Positions 8,845 to 17,435 of a stretch of DNA of 64,000 nt are shown piece after piece (positions within the stretch are counted from its first letter, which is position 1; each line of letters begins with the position of its first letter). The stretch is from contig NZ_JBFRBH010000001.1 in NCBI RefSeq assembly GCF_040932485.1, forward strand, positions 496,001 through 560,000. The letters are read 5' to 3'. The notes under the pieces were generated by a model, which was not told the origin of the DNA, made no database searches, and saw nothing but the letters and a program-made list of their open reading frames with translations. The position numbers and the translations under genes are program-made. This DNA is from Gymnodinialimonas sp. 202GB13-11. Lineage in GTDB: Bacteria; Pseudomonadota; Alphaproteobacteria; Rhodobacterales; Rhodobacteraceae.

Positions 8845-9051
8845 ATGAACGGCCTCTCCCTTCTGGTGGCGGTCGGTGCGGTGCTGTTTCTGGGAACGCT
8901 GGTTGTTATTGTACTCAGCTACACAAGTCCCGAGACGTTGCCGGACATGCTGACCCGAACCGGGCGGGGTGTTTCGCAAACCTACACTTGGATGGCGGGC
9001 GGGGCCGCTCTTGGCCTCGCAATCGGATGGGCGATCAAACGTCTGAGATAA
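8845..9051 (+). CDS. Small two-helix membrane protein, 68 aa
   Basis: An ATG at 8845, 4 nt after the YbjN stop, opens a 68-residue frame with two hydrophobic helices: LSLLVAVGAVLFLGTLVVIVL (about 4-24) and a glycine-zipper-like MAGGAALGLAIGWAI (about 50-64), ending in KRLR. The positive C-terminus suggests both termini face the cytoplasm. The GGCCTGAGGCG stretch overlapping the YbjN stop supplies a ribosome site. Function unknown. The tight coupling and the terminator just after it (9083) support a real gene. Confidence 0.7.
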   Translation: MNGLSLLVAVGAVLFLGTLVVIVLSYTSPETLPDMLTRTGRGVSQTYTWMAGGAALGLAIGWAIKRLR

Positions 9052-9082
9052 ACCGAGGGGCAACGACCTTTCATACAGGCAA

Positions 9083-9109
9083 AAAGGGTCGCGCTTGGCG
9101 CGGCCCTTT
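9083..9109 (+). terminator. Intrinsic terminator of the ybjN operon
   Basis: AAAGGGTCGCGC pairs with GCGCGGCCCTTT (one G-U pair) around a 3-nt loop, 31 bp after the small membrane protein's stop. Confidence 0.85.
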
Positions 9110-9247
9110 CGCGTTCTTAGTAGCACAGGCATGTCACAGAGTGTTGCATCCGTGTCAGTGCCTCGGGCTTGCGGGATTCCGCGGGCTGGTCTTCCAAGCC
9201 TGTGGATGTTTTTTTGCCCGTCTAGCTGTTGCCGGGGGGAGGCAGAG

Positions 9248-10057
9248 ATGGATCTATCTCAGATCAACGCGCGCGGGCTGGTGATGCTCGGTTGCGGCAA
9301 GATGGGCTCGGCCATGCTGCAAGGCTGGCTTGCGGGCGGTCTGCGCGCCGATGCGGTTTATGTGATCGACCCAAACCCGTCAGACTGGGTGCAGAGTTCT
9401 GGCGTGCAGATCAACGCGGACCTTCCCGAAAACCCAGCTGTTCTGATGATCGCCGTGAAGCCCCAGATGATGGAAGAAGCGTTGCCGCAAGCCGCCCGCT
9501 TTGGCGGTGGCGAAACGCTGATCCTGTCGGTTGCGGCGGGCACTCCGATCCAGACCTATGAACGCGCCTTTGGCGAGAGCACGCGCGTTGTGCGGTCGAT
9601 GCCCAATACGCCTGCGGCAGTGGGCAAAGGGATCACAGCGATTGTCGGCAATGCAGATGCTACGGCAGAGGATCTGGATCTGGCCGAGAATATGCTGTCG
9701 ACCATTGGTCAGGTTGTCCGTCTGACGACAGAGGCGCAGATTGACGCTGTTACCGGCATCTCTGGCTCTGGTCCCGCCTATATTTTCTACATGATCGATA
9801 CACTGGCGGCCGCTGCGCGGGCCGAGGGCTTGCCGGAAGACATGGCCATGCAACTGGCGAAGGCGACCGTAGCAGGCGCAGGCGTTCTGGCGGAAGAGGC
9901 CGACGAAACGCCGGAACAACTCCGCATCAACGTCACTTCACCAAACGGCACAACGCAAGCCGGGCTTGAAGTCCTAATGGGCGAAAACGGATTAGCCCCT
10001 TTGATGCGCCGCACCGTCGCCGCCGCGACCGCGCGCAGCCGGGAGTTGCGGAAATGA
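9248..10057 (+). CDS. proC: Pyrroline-5-carboxylate reductase
   Basis: A 269-residue enzyme for the last step of proline synthesis, NAD(P)H reduction of 1-pyrroline-5-carboxylate. Rossmann motif LGCGKMGSAM at about 14-23, SMPNTPAAVGKG near 117-128, SGSGPAYIFYMIDTL at about 172-186 and the family signature SPNGTTQAGLEVL near 235. The frame is open from 9095, but ATG 9248 is the true start: GGGGGGAGGC lies just upstream and the Rossmann strand follows at the usual distance. First gene of proC-csaA-hydroxyacid dehydrogenase. Confidence 0.96.
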   Translation: MDLSQINARGLVMLGCGKMGSAMLQGWLAGGLRADAVYVIDPNPSDWVQSSGVQINADLPENPAVLMIAVKPQMMEEALPQAARFGGGETLILSVAAGTPIQTYERAFGESTRVVRSMPNTPAAVGKGITAIVGNADATAEDLDLAENMLSTIGQVVRLTTEAQIDAVTGISGSGPAYIFYMIDTLAAAARAEGLPEDMAMQLAKATVAGAGVLAEEADETPEQLRINVTSPNGTTQAGLEVLMGENGLAPLMRRTVAAATARSRELRK

Positions 10058-10395
10058 GCGACCAGATCGAATTCGACCAGTTCATGGCCGTCGATATTCG
10101 TGTGGGCACAATCACGCGAGCCGAGGATTTCCCCGAGGCCCGCAAACCGGCGATCAAGCTGTGGGTCGATTTCGGAGGGGAGATCGGTGAGCGCAAATCC
10201 TCGGCCCAGATCAAAGTGCACTACACGCCCGAGGCTTTGGTCGGCAAACAGGTTATCGGTGTGGTGAATTTTCCGCCCCGGCAAATTGGCCCCGTGATGT
10301 CCGAGGTGCTTGTCCTAGGTTTGCATGATGAGGGTGGCGGCGTCGTCTTGCTGTCCCCTGACAAACCGGTCCCGAACGGAGAGCGCATGTGCTGA
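10054..10395 (+). CDS. csaA: CsaA-type tRNA-binding / chaperone-like protein
   Basis: A 113-residue OB-fold protein of the tRNA_bind family (CsaA/YgjH). Diagnostic: FMAVDIRVGTITRAEDFPEARKPAIKLWVDFG (about 10-41), KSSAQIKVHYTPEALVGKQVIGVVNFPPRQIGPVMSEVLVLG, and the closing VVLLSPDKPVPNGERMC. Members are dimers that bind tRNA and were described as secretion chaperones in Bacillus. It overlaps proC by 4 nt (ATGA) and the next gene by 7 nt, so all three are translationally coupled. Confidence 0.92.
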   Translation: MSDQIEFDQFMAVDIRVGTITRAEDFPEARKPAIKLWVDFGGEIGERKSSAQIKVHYTPEALVGKQVIGVVNFPPRQIGPVMSEVLVLGLHDEGGGVVLLSPDKPVPNGERMC

Positions 10396-11339
10396 AACTT
10401 CTCGTATCCCGCCGCCTGCCCGAAAGTGTGATGGAGGCCGCAGAGGCGCGCTTTGACGTGACGTGCCGCACAACCACCCAGCCGATGGACCACGCGGAGT
10501 GCGTGGCGGCTTTGCGTGACTACGACCTGATCCTGCCCACCCTCGGTGATGCCTTCCGCGCACCCGCCTTTGAGGAGGCGGGTGAGATCCGTGCAAAGCT
10601 GCTGGCGAATTTCGGCGTGGGCTACAACCATATCGACGTAGACGCCGCGCGCGCTGCAGGGCTTGAGGTCTCAAACACACCGGGCGCCGTGACCGACGCA
10701 ACCGCCGATACGGCTCTGACGCTGATCCTGATGACCGCACGCCGTGCAGGCGAAGGCGAACGGATGGTCCGTGCGGGCCAGTGGGAGGGATGGCACCCGA
10801 CCCAGATGTTGGGCATGCATGTCTCGGGCAAGACCGTATGCGTCATCGGGATGGGCCGGATCGGCCAAGCCATCGCGCGGCGTTGCCACTTCGGGTTCGG
10901 TTGCCGGATCGTTTACGTGAATCGATCGCCCAAGCAGGTCGATTTCCCGGCGGAACAGCTTCCGATGGAAACCGCGCTCGCTGGGGCCGATATCGTTGTG
11001 CTGGCCACGCCGGGTGGGGCGGAGACGTATCACCTGATGGGTTCAGATCAGTTTGCGATGATGCAACGCCACGCGATCTTCGCGAATATCGCACGCGGCG
11101 ATGTGGTGGATGAGGCCGCTTTGGTCGCTGCCCTGACCGTCAAGCGCATCGCGGGAGCGGGGTTGGACGTTTACGAGTTCGAGCCTGCGATCCCCGACGA
11201 ATTGATGGCGATGGAGAACGTCACGCTGCTCCCGCACTTGGGCACCGCAGCGCTGGAAGTGCGGGAGGATATGGGGCGGATGGCGTTAGATAACGTGATC
11301 GCGTTTTCCGAGGGCAAACCGGCGCCAAACGCTGTTTGA
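10389..11339 (+). CDS. D-2-hydroxyacid dehydrogenase (glycerate dehydrogenase type)
   Basis: A 316-residue NAD(P)-dependent D-isomer-specific 2-hydroxyacid dehydrogenase. GMGRIG at about 153-158 binds the nucleotide. The catalytic triad is placed by motif: Arg in ANIARGDVVDE, Glu in DVYEFEP, His in LLPHLGTA. It begins at GTG 10389 inside the end of csaA. The substrate may be glyoxylate/glycerate or hydroxypyruvate, judged from overall resemblance to D-glycerate dehydrogenases; the sequence alone does not fix this. Confidence 0.9.
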   Translation: MLKLLVSRRLPESVMEAAEARFDVTCRTTTQPMDHAECVAALRDYDLILPTLGDAFRAPAFEEAGEIRAKLLANFGVGYNHIDVDAARAAGLEVSNTPGAVTDATADTALTLILMTARRAGEGERMVRAGQWEGWHPTQMLGMHVSGKTVCVIGMGRIGQAIARRCHFGFGCRIVYVNRSPKQVDFPAEQLPMETALAGADIVVLATPGGAETYHLMGSDQFAMMQRHAIFANIARGDVVDEAALVAALTVKRIAGAGLDVYEFEPAIPDELMAMENVTLLPHLGTAALEVREDMGRMALDNVIAFSEGKPAPNAV

Positions 11340-11373
11340 GCGCTCTTAGCGGCGCATGCAGCACTGCACTGGT

Positions 11374-11787
11374 TTAGTGGTCCGGGCAGGTGCTGCCTTC
11401 GCCGCTTCCGTACTCCCAACGGGCCATGCATCCGTTTTCATCGAACGCGATAAAGGCTGCGTTTTCATCTTCGGTGGAGAAGGGCAGGGGTGGGGAAATT
11501 TCCACATGCACCCAATCCGTCAGTCCAGTCGGAGCATGGCACCAATGCAGAGGTTCATCCATGATCCGGACCGGCCAGTTGCGCGCTTCTGCTGTTGCGA
11601 TGACCGCGTCTTGGCTCACACAACCTTCAAACGCGAGTTCAGCATAATAACTCGACCTGGCCGCGCTGTGGGCCGCGCTGGACGTGTCCCACCAAACCGA
11701 CAAATTTCGTTCAAGCAGCAGGTAACTCAGGAACAACACCCCGAGCCATGGAAGCAGTACAAGACCGATCCTAAACGCGCGATGCAT
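11374..11787 (-). CDS. Membrane-anchored protein of unknown function
   Basis: A 137-residue protein with one N-terminal membrane helix (IGLVLLPWLGVLFLSYLLLE, about 6-25) and a periplasmic part carrying four cysteines (FEGCVSQ, HWCHAP, ENGCMAR, STCPDH) that could form two disulfides. I chose ATG 11787 because the helix follows at once; the frame is open further upstream into tdk. It overlaps the tdk stop by 17 nt, which suggests co-transcription. No family recognised. Confidence 0.6.
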   Translation of the reverse strand: MHRAFRIGLVLLPWLGVLFLSYLLLERNLSVWWDTSSAAHSAARSSYYAELAFEGCVSQDAVIATAEARNWPVRIMDEPLHWCHAPTGLTDWVHVEISPPLPFSTEDENAAFIAFDENGCMARWEYGSGEGSTCPDH

Positions 11788-12361
11788 CGCCGGTTTCCTC
11801 CCGGAAATGCTTCCGACAAAGGCTGACATAGCGGTCGTTGCCGCCAACCTCGATCTGCGCGCCTTCGCGCACCGCTTTGCCGTCTTCACCCACGCGGATC
11901 ACCATGGTTGCCTTCTTTCCGCAATGACAGATCGTGCGGACCTCCCGCATTTCGTCGGCCAGCGCCAGAAGGGCGGCGGAGCCGGGAAAGAGCTCCCCCC
12001 GGAAATCCACGCGCAGGCCGTAGGCCATGACGGGCACGCCCAGATCATCGACAGCGCGGGCCAGTTGCCAGACCTGCTCGCGGGTCATCCACTGCGCCTC
12101 ATCCACCAGCACGCAGGCGCAGGGGCCCGCATCTAGTCGCGTCTTGATCTTGGCGAAGAGGTCATCGGCCTGCGTGTAGGTGTCGGCTTCGGCCTCGATT
12201 CCAATGCGAGAGCCGATTTTGCCCACACCCGCGCGGTCGTCGAAATTGGCGGTCAGCAGGTAGGTTTGCATGCCCCGTTCGATATAGTTGTAGGAGGCTT
12301 GCAACAGCAGGGTCGATTTGCCCGCATTCATGGTGGAATAATGGAAATAGAGCTTTGCCAT
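11771..12361 (-). CDS. tdk: Thymidine kinase
   Basis: A 196-residue type II thymidine kinase for pyrimidine salvage. The start MAKLYFHYSTMNAGKST places the P-loop at about 10-17; DEAQWMT (Walker B-like) is near 87; the lasso and Zn region follow with CHCGKKATM and LCRKHF, so three Cys and a His that bind Zn are present. The frame is open 41 codons upstream, but the family starts at ATG 12361. It is divergent from the CII-like gene at 12468. Confidence 0.95.
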   Translation of the reverse strand: MAKLYFHYSTMNAGKSTLLLQASYNYIERGMQTYLLTANFDDRAGVGKIGSRIGIEAEADTYTQADDLFAKIKTRLDAGPCACVLVDEAQWMTREQVWQLARAVDDLGVPVMAYGLRVDFRGELFPGSAALLALADEMREVRTICHCGKKATMVIRVGEDGKAVREGAQIEVGGNDRYVSLCRKHFREETGDASRV

Positions 12362-12467
12362 GCGGCATGGTTTGGCCCATGAGGGGCGGACTGACAAGAC
12401 TGAGGCTATGGGCGTTGACGAATAGGGGCGGAAGCGGCTTTGCTGGAGTGAGCAAGGGGATAGGACG

Positions 12468-12941
12468 ATGACCGAGACGGCCAAGGGCTATTTGAAGCGC
12501 CACACGGAGCGCCTGATCAAGGATGTGGGATATGCTGCGGCCTGTGATCTGACGGGGCGATCCAAGGCGACGCTGGGGCGCTATTTCTCGGAAAGTGATG
12601 AGCATGCGGACCGGTTCATGCCGGTGGATGCAGTGGCGGCATTGGAGGCGGAGGCCTCATTCCCGCATGTGACGGCGGCTTTGGCGGAATTAAATGGCGG
12701 CTCGCTCAGCTATGGTGCCGAGAAACGCAATGCGATGCGGGGCGACAACCATGGCAATGTGAATGCCAACGTCATTGCGTTGAGCCAGCGGTTTGCGACG
12801 CTGATGGGGGAATACCAGATCTCGATCGAGGATGGCGTGATCTCGGTGAATGAAGCGCGTCGCTTGCTGGAAGAGACGTTGGAGCTGCAGAAGGTGTTGA
12901 TCGAGATGAAGCTGCGGCTGGAGGCCGATAGCCGGTCTTGA
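12468..12941 (+). CDS. Phage-CII-like helical DNA-binding protein, unknown role
   Basis: A 157-residue protein. The N-terminal part (KRHTERLIKDVGYAAACDLTGRSKATLGRYFS, about 10-41) reads as a helix-turn-helix, and the C-terminal part (about 95-155) is a long charged helix with coiled-coil character. It resembles phage regulatory CII (CP76) proteins and solitary relatives in Rhodobacterales, by eye only. There are no other phage genes nearby and codon use matches the neighbours, so it is probably a chromosomal gene. Nine bases after its stop lies the first copy of the dispersed palindrome element. Confidence 0.6.
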   Translation: MTETAKGYLKRHTERLIKDVGYAAACDLTGRSKATLGRYFSESDEHADRFMPVDAVAALEAEASFPHVTAALAELNGGSLSYGAEKRNAMRGDNHGNVNANVIALSQRFATLMGEYQISIEDGVISVNEARRLLEETLELQKVLIEMKLRLEADSRS

Positions 12942-12949
12942 GCCACTGG

Positions 12950-13023
12950 TGCTCACGCGTGAGCAGCAGGGTTAGGCGGCTGAAAAGAAAAGAGAAACGC
13001 GATTTTGTTTACTCTTTCTTTAC
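12950..13023. repeat. Dispersed intergenic element, copy 1
   Basis: TGCTCACGCGTGAGCA, a perfect 16-bp palindrome (12950-12965), then 42 nt of A-rich sequence, then TTTA-N7-TTTAC (13008-13023). The same palindrome, the same 42-nt spacing and a near-identical second motif recur at 46266-46339; 22 of the 42 spacer bases match. The second motif resembles the CtrA consensus TTAA-N7-TTAAC with two differences. It lies between the CII-like gene and kbl. Confidence 0.75.
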
Positions 13024-13038
13024 CTTTTGATCGGCCCA

Positions 13039-13107
13039 CCATTGGCGTCAATGGGAGGGCGGGCATGGCCTGAGGGCGGCTGGAAATGTCGCTAATGTCT
13101 TAGCGAC
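13039..13107. promoter_or_regulatory. Operator-like inverted repeats upstream of kbl-tdh
   Basis: CCATTG-GCGT-CAATGG (13039-13054) and GTCGCTAA-TGTC-TTAGCGAC (13088-13107) are perfect inverted repeats. The second ends 43 nt before the kbl start, a typical repressor position. No regulator gene for it is encoded beside the operon, so the binder is unknown. Confidence 0.5.
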
Positions 13108-13150
13108 GGGGCATCGCGCGCGTAGGGTCCGGGGGGAAAGGAGCCGACGA

Positions 13151-14344
13151 ATGCGCGAAGATTTCCTCTCTCACCTCAGCGAAACGCTTGGCCAGATCCG
13201 CGACGATGGCCTTTACAAGGTTGAACGTCCGATTGGATCGGCCCAAGCGACACGGATCGATGTGGCGGGGCGAGACGTCCTGAACCTGTGTGCGAACAAT
13301 TACCTGGGGCTGGCGGATCACCCGGCCTTGGCCGAGGCCGCGAAAGAGGCGCTGGACGAAGCGGGATATGGCATGGCGTCCGTGCGCTTCATCTGCGGCA
13401 CCCACAGGCTGAACCGCGCGTTGGAAACGCGCCTGGCGGCCTTTCTTGGCAAGGACGATGCAATCCTGTTCGCGGCCTGCTTCGACGCGAATGGTGGCCT
13501 GTTCGAGCCACTGCTTGGCCCTGAGGATGCGATTGTCTCGGACGCGCTGAACCATGCGTCGATCATTGACGGCATCCGCCTGTGCAAGGCGCAGCGGTAT
13601 CGCTACGCGAATTCCGACATGGCCGACCTGGAGGCGCAGTTGAAGGCGGCGCGTGCCGCCGGGGCGCGCCACATCATGATCGCAACCGATGGCGTGTTTT
13701 CAATGGACGGCACCTTGGCTGATCTGCCTGCGCTGACCGCGTTGGCAGACCGCTACGGGGCGGTAGTGATGGTCGATGATTGCCATGCGACGGGCTTCAT
13801 GGGGCCGGGTGGGCGCGGCACCCCGCATCATTTCGGCGTGGAGGCACAGGTCGATATCCTGACCGGCACCTTGGGCAAGGCGCTTGGCGGGGCCATCGGC
13901 GGCTATATCGCCGGGCCGCAGCCGGTGATCGACATGTTGCGCCAGCGGGCGCGGCCCTACCTGTTTTCGAATGCGTTGCCGCCGTCGGTCTGTGCTGCGT
14001 CGCTGGTGGCGCTGGATCTGGTCGAGAAAGGCGTTGATCTGCGAGCGCGCTTGTTCGAGAACGCTGCCTATTGGCGCTCGGGCCTGACCGATCTGGGGTT
14101 CGATTTGTTGCCCGGATCACATCCGATCATCCCGGTCATGTTGGGCGACGCGAAACTGGCGCAGGATATGGCGGCACGGTTGTTCGAGCTTGGGGTCTAC
14201 GTTTCGGGCTTTTTCTTTCCGGTTGTGCCCAAAGGCCTCGCGCGCATCCGCACGCAGATGAACGCGGCACTCACGCGCGATGATCTGGATCGAGGGCTTG
14301 AGGCGTTCGCCGAAGCCGGTCGGACGGTAGGAGCGATAAGATGA
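13151..14344 (+). CDS. kbl: Glycine C-acetyltransferase (2-amino-3-ketobutyrate CoA ligase)
   Basis: A 397-residue PLP enzyme of the alpha-oxoamine synthase group that cleaves 2-amino-3-oxobutyrate with CoA to glycine and acetyl-CoA. The PLP lysine is K243 in [20 protein letters not shown] (His about 212) and [10 protein letters not shown] near the N-terminus are family hallmarks. AAAGGAG at 13138-13144 sits just ahead of ATG 13151. It overlaps tdh by 4 nt; together they degrade threonine. Confidence 0.97.
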   Translation: MREDFLSHLSETLGQIRDDGLYKVERPIGSAQATRIDVAGRDVLNLCANNYLGLADHPALAEAAKEALDEAGYGMASVRFICGTHRLNRALETRLAAFLGKDDAILFAACFDANGGLFEPLLGPEDAIVSDALNHASIIDGIRLCKAQRYRYANSDMADLEAQLKAARAAGARHIMIATDGVFSMDGTLADLPALTALADRYGAVVMVDDCHATGFMGPGGRGTPHHFGVEAQVDILTGTLGKALGGAIGGYIAGPQPVIDMLRQRARPYLFSNALPPSVCAASLVALDLVEKGVDLRARLFENAAYWRSGLTDLGFDLLPGSHPIIPVMLGDAKLAQDMAARLFELGVYVSGFFFPVVPKGLARIRTQMNAALTRDDLDRGLEAFAEAGRTVGAIR

Positions 14345-15372
14345 AGGCGTTGGTCAAGGCAGAGGCCGCCGAAGGCCTGAGACTTCAGGATGTTCCGGTG
14401 CCCGAGATCGGACCGGATGAGGTTCTGATCCGCATCAACAAGACCGGCATCTGTGGCACCGACATCCACATCTGGAATTGGGATGACTGGGCCAGCCGCA
14501 CGGTGCCGGTGCCGATGATTGTGGGCCACGAATTTGCGGGCGAAATCGTGGAGCTTGGCGGCGCGGTGAAGGATCTGAAGATCGGTCAACGCTGTTCGGG
14601 GGAGGGGCATCTGATCGGGCAGGACTCGCGGCAGGTAAGGGCCGGGAAATTCCACCTCGATCCCGGCACGCGGGGCGTGGGTGTGAATGCGCCGGGGGCG
14701 TTTGCCGAATTCCTGGCCCTGCCTGCCTTCAATGTCGTGAAGCTACCCGATGCGATCCCCGATGATATCGGCGCGATCCTCGACCCGCTTGGGAACGCGG
14801 TTCACACGGCGCTGAGCTTTGATCTGGTGGGAGAAGATGTGTTGATCACGGGCGCGGGGCCGATCGGGATCATGGCGGCCGCGGTGGCGCGCCATGTGGG
14901 TGCGCGGCGCGTTGTGGTGACCGACATAAACCCCGACCGCTTGGCCCTTGCGGCGCAGGTCGCAGACGTTCGCACCGTGAACGTCGCGGAAGAGGATTTG
15001 CGGGATGTGATGGCCGAGATCGGCCTGAAGGAAGGCTTCGACGTGGGCCTTGAGATGTCGGGCAATGCGCGCGCGTTCGATCAGATGGTTGAAGCGCTGG
15101 TGATGGGGGGACGGATTGCGATGTTGGGAATCCCGCCCGGCCAATCGCCGGTGGATTGGAGCCGGATCGTTTTCAAAGCGATCACAATCAAGGGCGTCTA
15201 CGGGCGCGAAATTTTCGAGACCTGGTACAAGATGATCGCGATGCTTGAGAACGGGTTGGACGTGTCGCGCGTGATTACCCACCGGTTTCCCGCTGCCGCC
15301 TATCAAGATGGCTTTGCCGCGATGCTGAGCGGGTCGAGCGGAAAGGTCGTGCTTGATTGGACCGCGGTTTAG
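14341..15372 (+). CDS. tdh: L-threonine 3-dehydrogenase
   Basis: A 343-residue medium-chain dehydrogenase that oxidises threonine to 2-amino-3-oxobutyrate with NAD. The catalytic-zinc ligands are in place: C38 (GICGTDIH) and H63-E64 (VGHEFAGE); the NAD motif is GAGPIG near 176. Odd feature: the structural-zinc lobe normally written CGHCRNCRGGRTHLC is here [15 protein letters not shown], so all four cysteines are replaced by Gly, Ser, Val and Asp. I believe related alphaproteobacterial enzymes share this. Coupled to kbl by ATGA; its stop overlaps the stop of the opposing KASIII gene. Confidence 0.95.
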   Translation: MKALVKAEAAEGLRLQDVPVPEIGPDEVLIRINKTGICGTDIHIWNWDDWASRTVPVPMIVGHEFAGEIVELGGAVKDLKIGQRCSGEGHLIGQDSRQVRAGKFHLDPGTRGVGVNAPGAFAEFLALPAFNVVKLPDAIPDDIGAILDPLGNAVHTALSFDLVGEDVLITGAGPIGIMAAAVARHVGARRVVVTDINPDRLALAAQVADVRTVNVAEEDLRDVMAEIGLKEGFDVGLEMSGNARAFDQMVEALVMGGRIAMLGIPPGQSPVDWSRIVFKAITIKGVYGREIFETWYKMIAMLENGLDVSRVITHRFPAAAYQDGFAAMLSGSSGKVVLDWTAV

Positions 15373-16493
15373 CCCGCGCGTTCCACGATCACCGAGCCCA
15401 CGGAATAGCCCGCGCCGAACGAGCAGATGATGCCGGTGTCGCCGGGGGCGAGGTCGTCGGAGTATTTTGCGAAGGCGATGATGGAGCCTGCGGAGGAGGT
15501 GTTGGCGTAGTCTTGCAGGATGTTGGGTTGCTCGCCGTCTTCCGGTGTGCGGCCCAAGACCTTTTTGCCGATGTAGTCGTTCATCGTTTTGTTGGCCTGA
15601 TGCAGCCAGAGGCGTTTGAGGTCGAGGGCGGTGACGCCCGTGTCGGCCATGTGGTCTGCGATATGTTTGGAGACGAGCGGCAGCACCTCTTTGAAGACCT
15701 TACGGCCGTTTTGCATGAAGAGCATGTCGCGCCGGTCGTCCATGTGGCCGTCGCGGGTGCGGCGCAGGAAGCCGTTGTTGTTGCGGATGTTGTTGGAGAA
15801 TTGCGTCGCGCAGCGGGTGGATTTGATCGCGAAATGCGCGCCTTTGGCGTCGTCTGCGCGCTCGATCAGGACGGCGGTTGCGACATCACCGAAGATGAAG
15901 TGGCAATCGCGGTCGCGCCATTCGAGGTGGGCAGAACAGATTTCGGGGTTCACGACCAGCGCTTTGCGGATGGAGCCAGAGCGGATCATGTCGGCGGCGG
16001 CCTGAATGCCGAAGGTGGCCGAGGAGCAGGCGACGTTCATGTCGAACCCGAAACCGCCGGTGCCGAGCGCCTGCTGGATTTCGATGGCGATGGCGGGGTA
16101 GGCGCGTTCGTGGTTGGAGGCGGCGCATAGGACCGCGTCGACGTCGCTTGCGTCCACGCCGGCCATGTCGAGCGCCTTGCGGCAGGCATCGACGCCCATT
16201 TCGGCCATGACGCTGATCTCATCCATGGCGCGTTCGGGGAGCCAGGGGTGCATCGCGTCGGGGTCGAGGATACCATCCTTGTTCAGCACGAAGCGGCTTT
16301 CGATGCCGGAGGCGGCGTGGATGAAATCGGAGGAGGAATGGGCCATGGGTTCGGCCTCACCTGCCGCGATCTCGGCGGCGTGGTCGGCGTTCCATTTATC
16401 GGCATAGGCGTTGAAGGCCACGACAAGTTCGTCGTTGGAGATGCTGAGTTCGGGGGTGAAAACGCCCGATCCGGTAATGGCTGGTTCAAACAT
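15369..16493 (-). CDS. KASIII-like beta-ketoacyl synthase (FabH family), accessory type
   Basis: A 374-residue thiolase-fold condensing enzyme. The FabH triad is intact: C156 (NVACSSATF), H298 (WLHQANKTM) and N331 (ANTSSAGS). At about 374 residues it is some 50 longer than housekeeping FabH, mainly from an insertion around residues 27-57. There is no plsX, acpP or other fatty-acid gene beside it. It is therefore more likely a specialised starter-unit or acyl-condensing enzyme than the essential FabH; that is inference. Start at ATG 16493 follows family alignment; the frame is open to 16547. Its TAA overlaps the tdh stop. Confidence 0.85.
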   Translation of the reverse strand: MFEPAITGSGVFTPELSISNDELVVAFNAYADKWNADHAAEIAAGEAEPMAHSSSDFIHAASGIESRFVLNKDGILDPDAMHPWLPERAMDEISVMAEMGVDACRKALDMAGVDASDVDAVLCAASNHERAYPAIAIEIQQALGTGGFGFDMNVACSSATFGIQAAADMIRSGSIRKALVVNPEICSAHLEWRDRDCHFIFGDVATAVLIERADDAKGAHFAIKSTRCATQFSNNIRNNNGFLRRTRDGHMDDRRDMLFMQNGRKVFKEVLPLVSKHIADHMADTGVTALDLKRLWLHQANKTMNDYIGKKVLGRTPEDGEQPNILQDYANTSSAGSIIAFAKYSDDLAPGDTGIICSFGAGYSVGSVIVERAG

Positions 16494-16558
16494 GGCTTTC
16501 GTCCTTTGGCGGGCCTTCACTTGCGCGCGAAAGCAATGCGCCGTCAAGGCGGCTGACG

Positions 16559-16951
16559 TTACGTCGTGTCGGTGGGGGCGTGGCAGACGGCCTCGATGTT
16601 GTTGCCGTCGGGGTCGCGGACGAAGGCGCCGTAGTAGTTGTCGTGGTAATGCGGGCGCAGGCCGGGCGCGCCGTTGTCCGTGCCGCCCGCATTGAGGGCG
16701 GCGGCGTGGAAGGCGTCGACGTCTGCGCGGGTTTCGGCGGTGAAGGCGAAGTGAACGGGAGGGCTCTGCGCATCACCTTCGTTGATCCAGAATTGCGGGC
16801 GGTCGCGGCCGTAGCCGCCGACCTGTTCACCGCCAGTATGCTCCGGCGGCACAGTGAAGAGGTAGGTAATGGCGAGGGGCGCGAGGGCTGCGTCATAGAA
16901 GGCGCGGGCCTGCGCGAAGTCTGAGACGGACAGGCCAGAATGGTCGATCAT
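16559..16951 (-). CDS. VOC (glyoxalase/dioxygenase superfamily) protein
   Basis: A 130-residue single vicinal-oxygen-chelate module: MIDHSGLSVSDFAQARAFYDAALAPL at the N-terminus, HFAFTAETRADVDAFHAAALNAGG in the middle, and the closing YYGAFVRDPDGNNIEAVCH. His at 4 and Glu near 122 are the usual metal positions. Related proteins are often annotated as lactoylglutathione-lyase-like, but the substrate cannot be told. It lies between the NTF2-like gene (19-bp gap) and the KASIII gene on the same strand. Confidence 0.88.
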   Translation of the reverse strand: MIDHSGLSVSDFAQARAFYDAALAPLAITYLFTVPPEHTGGEQVGGYGRDRPQFWINEGDAQSPPVHFAFTAETRADVDAFHAAALNAGGTDNGAPGLRPHYHDNYYGAFVRDPDGNNIEAVCHAPTDTT

Positions 16952-16970
16952 GTATTGTCCTTGATTTTCG

Positions 16971-17435
16971 TCAGTCGCTTTGCTGCGCTAAGCGGGTCAT
17001 CGCTTCGATCATGTGGAGCGGCAGCCTGTCAGGTTCGCCGGAATATCCGTTTCCGGCAATGCACCAAAGGCCATCGGAACAGGCCAGCGTGTTGCTGACC
17101 TGGTAGCTTTCGACGATCGTGTGGTCATCCGTGACGAGCCAGGTGATGTGATGCCCCTCGATCGTGGTGGCATCTTTGAACGTAGCAGAGGCGCAGTGTC
17201 GGGAACGCCGCGCGATATTGCGCAGGGTCATGCGGTGACGCATGTCGTCGAATCCTGCGCGCAACTGAGATCGGTCTTCAACATGGTGCGTCGTCTCGTG
17301 TGTCTGAACGCGGTAAGGTAGAATGATGCGTGCAGCGAAGGCGTCGAACGCGCCGTTCTCGATATGTGCGTCCATCGTGTCGAGCACATCTTGGTAAATC
17401 GCCTTGGCGTCTTTCTGGGGCCTTAAGGTCGTCAT
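16971..17435 (-). CDS. NTF2/SnoaL-like protein of unknown function
   Basis: A 154-residue protein. The N-terminal helices (AKAIYQDVLDTMDAHIENGAFDAFAARIILPY) followed by strands (EGHHITWLVTDDHTIVESYQVSNTLACSDGLWCIAGNGYS) fit a cone-shaped NTF2/SnoaL-like fold, judged from pattern only. No catalytic residues can be assigned. Its ATG at 17435 directly abuts the stop of the upstream VOC gene (17436), so the two are coupled. Confidence 0.6.
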   Translation of the reverse strand: MTTLRPQKDAKAIYQDVLDTMDAHIENGAFDAFAARIILPYRVQTHETTHHVEDRSQLRAGFDDMRHRMTLRNIARRSRHCASATFKDATTIEGHHITWLVTDDHTIVESYQVSNTLACSDGLWCIAGNGYSGEPDRLPLHMIEAMTRLAQQSD

